Origin: Saccoglossus kowalevskii
Lineage: Eukaryota > Hemichordata > Enteropneusta > Harrimaniidae
Length of the DNA stretch: 12,408 nucleotides
Assembly: GCF_000003605.2 (NCBI RefSeq)
Contig: NW_003135346.1
Location: 454,339-466,746 of the forward strand
Direction of reading: 5' to 3'
The first letter of the stretch is position 1; each line of letters opens with the position of its first letter. This document shows positions 8,601 through 12,408 of the stretch, piece after piece. The notes beneath the pieces were generated by a model that was not told where the DNA came from, did no database searches, and saw only the letters and a program-made list of their open reading frames with translations. A program made the position numbers and the translations under genes.

Positions 8601-11600
8601 GAAAAAAAGGCTGGTGACCTTTTTTTGATCAATATTCTTATATACCGGTAGTACAGTTTTCTGCAATGTGAATAAATTTTGGGTATTTTAATCTATGAGT
8701 AGCTTCTACCTTAAGCAAACCTTACTTTGGGGATCACTCAGCTAGTCTATCAATAATCACTTGCCTGGATCAAGATTTAGAAGTTCTAATCATCACTCTT
8801 CTCATGCATACCACTTTGATGTGATTTTCACCTTGTTCCAATTGTCTATTTTAAGCTCCCAGGCCATATTCAGAAGGAAAGGCCTATTGTTAGTGGTTTT
8901 ATTAACTTTGGCAAATACATATTTATTGAAAGGAAAGAACCACCCAAGAATTTTCAGAATTTATTCATTTCACAAATTGTTTTTCTCAGTCAAAAGGATA
9001 CTGACTTTAATCAAATTGTCTATTTTAAGGTCTGCTGTAAACTTAGTCGATAGAGCTGAGCTCTTCATTTTACTGATTATTCTTTGGCATCAACTTTACA
9101 TTTTCGACTTCGATTTTCAAATCTCTAATTTTGATGAATATCTTTTTAATTTTTGACTTAATTTAAAAAATGGGCAGCCCACTTGCCTTGATATTTTATA
9201 TATCGGGAATGGAATATCACTAGCTGATATGGTACGATAAACTTCACAGTATTAATGTTATAATGTAAATGTCATCATTTCTTTTGTGGTTGAACTATAC
9301 AAGTATTTCCTACTGAATGACAATTACTTGAATGATGTAATTATACTATTGTGTAGTAATATAAGTTCACTTTGAAAAGATATAGAGAAGGGTAATATTT
9401 CTATTAATTATTATTCAAAAAAGATTTAGATAGACGATACATGTAGCCACAAACGCCATATTAGCATATGAATTGTAATCATATATTTAAAATGAATTAT
9501 GATTTCTCTGTATTTTTGGCGCTCATTCATCTGATGAAAAAGTTTAATATCATTTTTTTTATAGAGCTGGTTGAATACTAGTAGCCCCAAACAAGCAAGT
9601 GGTACCAGCTATTAACCCTTATAATCTTGTGAAATGTTTGGTTGCCTTGGTGACACACTCATTATCAATAATATGTCATGGAAATTAATAAACTTTTATT
9701 AGTGTGAAAGTGAATCAATGCTTTGCGGTATATAAATAATTTGCAATAATTGAATCGTTGTCATGGAAAATACCCAATATTTAACGTAGTTGACTGCCAT
9801 TTGTATAACTGATCTGATTTTCTTGACGATTACGCATAGTTTTATTTTATGCTAGTTCACTAAACCCAGATAAAAATAGATGGTCAACTACTTTATACAA
9901 AACACTGGTCAAGCTTATAAAAATGGTTGTTTTTGAGTCATTTACTATTGGTTCATTTCGTATATATTGTTACACCGTGTCTGAAATTTTTGTTTTGTTA
10001 CATGTGGTGAAAAAATAATATTTAGTTATAGTATGGGTACTTAAGTTAGGCATTCTGACGGTTATTATTTCTTTTTTTATTATTTGTGAAAAAATGCTTT
10101 ATAATAGCTTCCTATAGAAATTATTAAAAAATGACTATTATGTTTTGTTTTCAGCATTTTTTCTCTCAAAAAATATTTTGTACCAAAAATAAACATGTGT
10201 GTCAGAATCATGAAATTAATGACATGTGTCACTTTTAAAACAAAAGAATGTGAATTTTTTTTTATCCCTATTTGTCTGATTGAATACCTGTGATCTACCC
10301 CAATTAGTCCCCGTTCGGACGAAGTCCGAAAACGGGGACTTATAATTCGATCTCCGTCTGTGCGTCCATCCGGAGTCATATCTCAGAATCCCTTGGACCG
10401 ATTCCGGTCATTCTTTGCATGCGCCTAGTACTTTATGTGGGACATATGCACATGCAGTGGTTTAGCGATTCGATTCAAAATGGCCGACTGGCAGCCATCT
10501 TGTTTTTTGAAAATGTTGGACATGCTTTGTCAGTTTTCATTCAAACTTGGTACATAGATTATACATGTTAGGATACATGTCCATGACGATTTATTTCACA
10601 ATTGGACTGGCAAGCATCTTGTTTTTTGAAAATGTTGTATTTTGGACATGCTTTGTTAGTTTTCATTCAAATTTAGTACATACATCATACATGTTAGGAT
10701 ACATGTCCCGACCGTCCGTGAGTTCCTGAGTCTGTCCGTCTGTCTGTCCGTCCGTCCGTCCGTCCGTGTGTCTGTCCGTTCGTTCGTGCGTCAGTCTGTC
10801 CAGTCATATTTCAGAATCCTGTGGACCAATTCTGTTCATTCTTTGCATGTGCCTAGTACTATATGTGGGACATATGCACATGCAGTGGTTTAGCAATTCG
10901 ATTCAAAATGGCCGACTGGCCGCCATCTTGTTTTTTGAAAATGTTGTATTTTGGACATGCTTTGTCAGTTGTCATTCAAACTTGGTACATAGATTATACA
11001 TGTTAGGATACATGTCCATGACAATTTATTTCGCAATTGGATCAAAGATGGTCGACTGGCAGGCATCTTGTTTTTTTTTGTGCGGTATCTTAGACGTGCT
11101 CTGTCAGTTTTCATTCAAATTTGGCACATGCATGTACTTTATACATGTTAGGATGCATGTCCATGACAATTTGTTTCAAATTCTGGTCAAGGATGGCCGA
11201 TTGACAGCCATCTGACTTTTTGGCCTTACTACTATATTTCCACAATTTCCACCATTTTAATTCATATTTGGCACATTCATCATACATGTACATATCAGTG
11301 TGTTTCATAGTCAGATCAAAGATGGCCGAATAACGGCTGTTTTTATTTTTGGCCATATTACTACTACATGGAACACGTGTTTTACAATCTGTTGTATACG
11401 CCACTTGGAACTCAAGTTTCAAAGACACACTCGCGACAACCCCTCCGCATTAATATGACGAGCACAAAGATAACTTTCAAAAATTTTACGGGGACTGTGT
11501 CATTTTCAATGACTTGTTGATTTTCCAATCGTTTTACTAGTTTAACACTCTTCCGAATCACAGGTACATGTATGGTGGCTTTCTTGATTTTCAGCTGTCA

Positions 11601-12408
11601 ATTTTTTTTTTTTAATCATCAATTTTTTTTCAATGTAGATTTTGCTGAATGGTCTTGGTGAGAAGACGCTATTGGAATGTGGAATGCAGCCTAATAAAAT
11701 TAAAAACTACCTCCAAATAAGAGACAGAGATGGGGAACAGCCAATACCCATACCAGTCAGTAAGGTGAGTGGCACAATGAATTTCATTTTATTTTCAAAT
11801 TTTACAATGCGACCGATGACATTCGCTACTGAAACCGCTCCCTGCCAAAGTTAATAGGTGATTTTCCGTTCACATTGCCTTGTGCGAAAAGTGTATCTGT
11901 CGCAAAAAACAAGTGACTTTTTTTTAGCTGAATGACTAAATGCCAATCTTTCAGAAAGGAACATCACATTCTGACACCCTAACTTCATCAAAATTGACCA
12001 TTAAGAAATGTATATACAATGTAGCACATAATTAGGCATGGAAATAACCCAAAAATTGATGAGCATTTGTTGAAACACTCTTTGAGACTATGACTTTTGT
12101 TTGTTCTGTTTTTATGTCTGATTTGTGAAATTTCCGTGTTTTTCTTGATTGAACTGTGAGGGTGCTATGTGCTGTATGGTTCAAATTTGTGGGGGCGCTA
12201 TTTGTCATATCATTTATGATCATTCTTCGTGCCCCTGCTGAGTATTATTATTATGACAGGAACATTTTCCAACTGATTGTCCCTTTTCACAATCAGATAC
12301 ATTTTTTTTTTAATATTTCGTCCTTCTAAACCATACATGTATCTATTAACTCTGTTTAGGATGTAAGTACATGTACAGAAGAAAGCAGTAATAGTAGTCT
12401 ACAAGGAA
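2624..12408 (+). CDS. USP47: USP47, ubiquitin-specific protease 47, 5' part of spliced gene
   Basis: Coding exons are 2624-2662, 7657-7860, 11639-11764 and 12360 onward. All junctions are phase 0. The product, about 139 residues so far, starts MLPGESNQLVATE (family MVPGEENQLVPKE). Exon 2 then gives PKILCIIRDTTN, ITINLPAS-P-RELHDEVA and FSLVW, and exon 3 gives LLECGMQPNKIKNYLQIRDRDGEQP. All align with the vertebrate N-terminus with little or no gap. USP47 is a cysteine protease of family C19 that removes ubiquitin from targets such as DNA polymerase beta and associates with beta-TrCP. The segment here precedes the catalytic domain and looks like a ubiquitin-like fold, so no active-site residues are in the window. 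The rest lies to the right. Identity comes from remembered family sequence. Confidence 0.92.
3325..3381. repeat. Long imperfect hairpin, 27-nt arms
   Basis: The core CTCTGTGTT-GGA-AACACAGAG is perfect. Pairing continues outward to about 27 bp per arm with five mismatches. It lies just outside the left end of the element at 3406-4033 and may be part of the same insertion. Confidence 0.6.
3406..4033. mobile_element. MITE-like element with 14-bp terminal inverted repeats
   Basis: CGCGTTAGCACCCA at 3406-3419 is matched exactly by TGGGTGCTAACGCG at 4020-4033, giving a 628-bp unit in USP47 intron 1. A related word, GGGGGTGCTTGGG (about 3979-3992), lies just inside the right end. There is no coding capacity and no clear target duplication, so superfamily is undetermined. 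Confidence 0.55.
4439..4467. repeat. Left-end hairpin of element A
   Basis: The arms GCTCCGCT and AGCGGAGC are perfect, with inner CGAC/GTCG, a 2-nt bulge and a TTT loop. The outer arm recurs at 5474-5481. Confidence 0.75.
4525..5450 (+). repeat. Tandem array, ~157-bp monomer, five to six copies
   Basis: The shared word AAAAAGTGATATTTTC starts near 4674, 4831, 4987, 5143 and 5309, giving spacings of about 157, 156, 156 and 166. Each monomer contains CTTCTTGTTAAAAAC, TTGCTTTGATATTACATA, TACTACATGTGGAC and CTCTAATTTTGGTGAAT. The first unit and the last (about 5337-5450) are the most diverged, as expected for array edges. The short open frames here are by-products. Confidence 0.92.
5487..5506. 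repeat. 3' hairpin and CTTGTT end of element A
   Basis: CAGCC-GACA-GGCTG is followed directly by CTTGTT. It sits five bases after the right AGCGGAGC. The same order occurs in element B. Confidence 0.6.
5674..5771. repeat. Inverted pair of a GTGTTCTCCCC-type word
   Basis: CTGGGGAAAACACTG (5674-5688) and CAGTGTTCTCCCCAG (5757-5771) are inverted copies with one mismatch in 15. A shorter direct copy, TGTGTTCTCCCC, lies near 5587. This may be debris of a short dispersed element. Confidence 0.5.
6700..6965. promoter_or_regulatory. CpG cluster with E2F-like words inside USP47 intron 1
   Basis: CpG is rare in the surrounding intron but dense here, especially 6893-6960 (ATCGCGGAGG, AGCGTCGCGGG, GATCGCGCCGCG). 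TCGCGGGAAAA and CCCGGGAAATTGGCG resemble E2F sites. It could be an internal promoter or enhancer, or the remnant of a GC-rich insertion. Confidence 0.3.
7657..7860 (+). CDS. USP47: USP47 exon 2
   Basis: This is a 204-nt exon of 68 codons, phase 0 at both ends. The acceptor is a pyrimidine tract then TTTCAG ending at 7656. The product runs VSCVADAPKILCIIRDTTN to GGQDTDE. The last codon GAG is followed by GCAAGT, not GT. The residue count from LVW to the exon 3 motif TLL equals that in vertebrate USP47, so the exon end at 7860 is well supported. Confidence 0.93.
8181..8715. mobile_element. MITE-like element with ~22-bp imperfect inverted ends
   Basis: AGGTAGAAGC (8185-8194) and GCTTCTACCT (8702-8711) are perfect inverted copies. 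Similarity extends on both sides to about 22 bp with a few mismatches. A second nested pair, GTCACCAG (8503-8510) and CTGGTGAC (8611-8618), lies inside. There is no coding capacity; target duplication is not clear. Confidence 0.5.
9099..9200 (+). repeat. Lone diverged monomer related to the 157-bp satellite of element A
   Basis: The words ATTTTCGACTTC, TCTCTAATTTTGATGAATAT and CTTGCCTTGATATT correspond to pieces of the 4525-5450 monomer, in the other intron and partly rearranged. This points to an older insertion of the same family. A nearby palindrome, AGAGCTGAGCTCT (about 9052-9064), might be a decayed left hairpin. Confidence 0.5.
9201..10305. other. AT-rich intron sequence with nothing recognised
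   Basis: I saw no exon, RNA gene or repeat structure here on either strand. Runs of A and T and scattered ATTAAT/TTATAT words dominate. Confidence 0.6.
10306..10340. repeat. Left-end hairpin of element B
   Basis: Its 15-bp arms pair fully apart from two extra A bases in the right arm; the loop is GAA. The outer arm recurs at 11488-11496. Confidence 0.8.
10374..11400 (+). repeat. Tandem ~140-bp monomers with an internal 429-bp duplication
   Basis: Monomers carry AAAATGGCCGACTGGC, CATCTTGTTTTTTGAAAATG, TTGGACATGCTTTGTCAG and ATACATGTTAGGATACATG. The ATGGCC-type word recurs near 10480, 10908, 11048, 11193 and 11322, with a partial monomer near 10600. The header GTCATAT(C/T)TCAGAATCC appears at about 10375 and again at about 10804, so the first part was copied with its microsatellite. 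Copies decay toward the right end. Confidence 0.88.
10708..10802 (+). repeat. (TCCG/TCTG)n microsatellite
   Basis: GTCCGTCC-type tetranucleotide repeats lie between the two internal copies of element B and match the shorter CGTC-rich stretch after its left hairpin. Confidence 0.9.
11499..11518. repeat. 3' hairpin and CTTGTT end of element B
   Basis: It is a perfect 6-bp stem, GTCATT/AATGAC, with loop TTC, two bases after the right ACGGGGACT. The sequence then continues TTGTT, as in element A. Confidence 0.6.
11639..11764 (+). CDS. USP47: USP47 exon 3
   Basis: This is a 126-nt exon of 42 codons, phase 0 at both ends. The acceptor CAATGTAG follows two long T tracts and the donor is AAG|GTGAGT. 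It encodes ILLNGLGEKTLLECGMQPNK, then YLQIRDRDGEQP and ends PVSK. The DGEQP motif is shared with vertebrate USP47. Confidence 0.93.
11765..12359 (+). other. USP47 intron 3 (GT-AG, 595 nt)
   Basis: It has a strong donor GTGAGT and acceptor TTTAG. The intron is AT-rich. It contains the word AACTGTGAGGGTGCT (about 12151-12165), also present at 7334 in intron 1, probably a fragment of a dispersed repeat. Nothing else was recognised. Confidence 0.7.
12360..12408 (+). CDS. USP47: USP47 exon 4, start only
   Basis: After the acceptor CTGTTTAG the phase-0 frame reads DVSTCTEESSNSSLQG to the edge of the window. Vertebrate USP47 has an acidic, serine-containing linker here, so composition fits but alignment is weak. 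A perfect donor-like GTAAGT stands three bases into the exon (12363-12368), which adds doubt. Confidence 0.6.

Larger units (their letters stand above)
10306..11518. mobile_element. Satellite-bearing non-autonomous element B (same plan as element A)
   Basis: The left hairpin AGTCCCCGTTCGGAC-GAA-GTCCG-AAAACGGGGACT (10306-10340) has a 2-nt bulge like that of element A. Then come CTTATAAT and a CCGTCTG/CGTCC stretch, and ~140-bp monomers. A right ACGGGGACT (11488-11496) mirrors the left AGTCCCCGT. A 3' hairpin GTCATT-TTC-AATGAC (11499-11513) and TTGTT end the unit, reading CTTGTT with the last stem base. Internal sequence differs from element A, so the two are separate families with one architecture. 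No protein is encoded; the 149-aa frame at 10766-11215 runs across the repeats. Confidence 0.6.
7861..11638 (+). other. USP47 intron 2 (GC-AG, 3778 nt)
   Basis: It begins GCAAGT and ends TGTAG. Both flanking exons are phase 0 only with this donor. The nearest GT (7865) would leave one extra base and destroy the exon 3 frame. Contents: a MITE-like element (8181-8715), an open frame of no known family (8761-9156), a relic satellite monomer (9099-9200), AT-rich DNA with nothing recognised (9200-10300) and a second satellite-bearing element (10306-11518). Confidence 0.85.

Noticed and set aside
8761-9156. 131-codon open frame in USP47 intron 2
   Set aside because: No family signature, low-complexity hydrophobic AT-rich translation, no splice or start context; it overlaps the relic satellite.
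10766-11215. 149-codon open frame
   Set aside because: It runs through the tandem monomers of element B, so it reflects repeat sequence read in frame, not a gene.
12054-12125. Possible C/D snoRNA (TTGATGA to CTGA) in USP47 intron 3
   Set aside because: Box C has T instead of a purine and the ends do not pair next to the boxes.
1-12408. tRNA, rRNA or CRISPR features
   Set aside because: No tRNA B-box with paired arms, no rRNA blocks (only the snoRNA guide complement), and the tandem arrays lack spacer-repeat structure.

Overview
The window is intron-rich, AT-rich animal DNA. It carries the 5' halves of two conserved genes that diverge from one promoter region. I recognise both from spliced exons, not from long open frames. 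The style (kilobase introns, many TACATGTA words, satellite-bearing mobile elements) suggests a marine invertebrate, perhaps a hemichordate, echinoderm or mollusc. The phylum cannot be fixed from this sequence alone.

Left, minus strand (1 to about 2244): RPL10A, the cytosolic large-subunit ribosomal protein uL1. Exon 1 is a short pyrimidine-start leader plus five coding bases. Exon 2 (1286-1134) and exon 3 (206-58) follow, and the rest of the gene lies beyond the left edge. Intron 2 holds what looks like a complete C/D-box snoRNA (932-848, minus). It has an 8-bp terminal stem, C, D', C' and D boxes, and an 11-nt guide against the conserved 18S rRNA sequence TAATACATGCC, as in the SNORD45 family.

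Middle (about 2210-2890): a CpG-containing divergent promoter region. It has a YY1-type site in the RPL10A leader and a perfect 17-bp palindrome, TCTCGCA-TAT-TGCGAGA. The two start codons are only 415 bp apart.

Right, plus strand (2624-12408): USP47, a ubiquitin-specific protease. Exon 1 (2624-2662), exon 2 (7657-7860), exon 3 (11639-11764) and the start of exon 4 (12360 onward) all join in phase 0. Together they encode about 139 residues ahead of the catalytic domain. Intron 2 appears to be a non-canonical GC-AG intron.

The large USP47 introns are filled with repeats. Two elements (about 4439-5506 and 10306-11518) have different internal sequence but the same plan: a left hairpin, a CGTC-rich microsatellite, tandem 140-157 bp monomers, a repeat of the hairpin's outer arm, a short 3' hairpin, then CTTGTT. 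This resembles non-autonomous Helentron/DINE-type elements. Two MITE-like inverted-repeat elements (3406-4033 and 8181-8715) and a lone relic satellite monomer (9099-9200) complete the picture.

Both genes are housekeeping genes (translation and ubiquitin removal). Their close divergence suggests co-expression from a shared promoter. The snoRNA inside RPL10A would couple rRNA modification to ribosomal-protein transcription.
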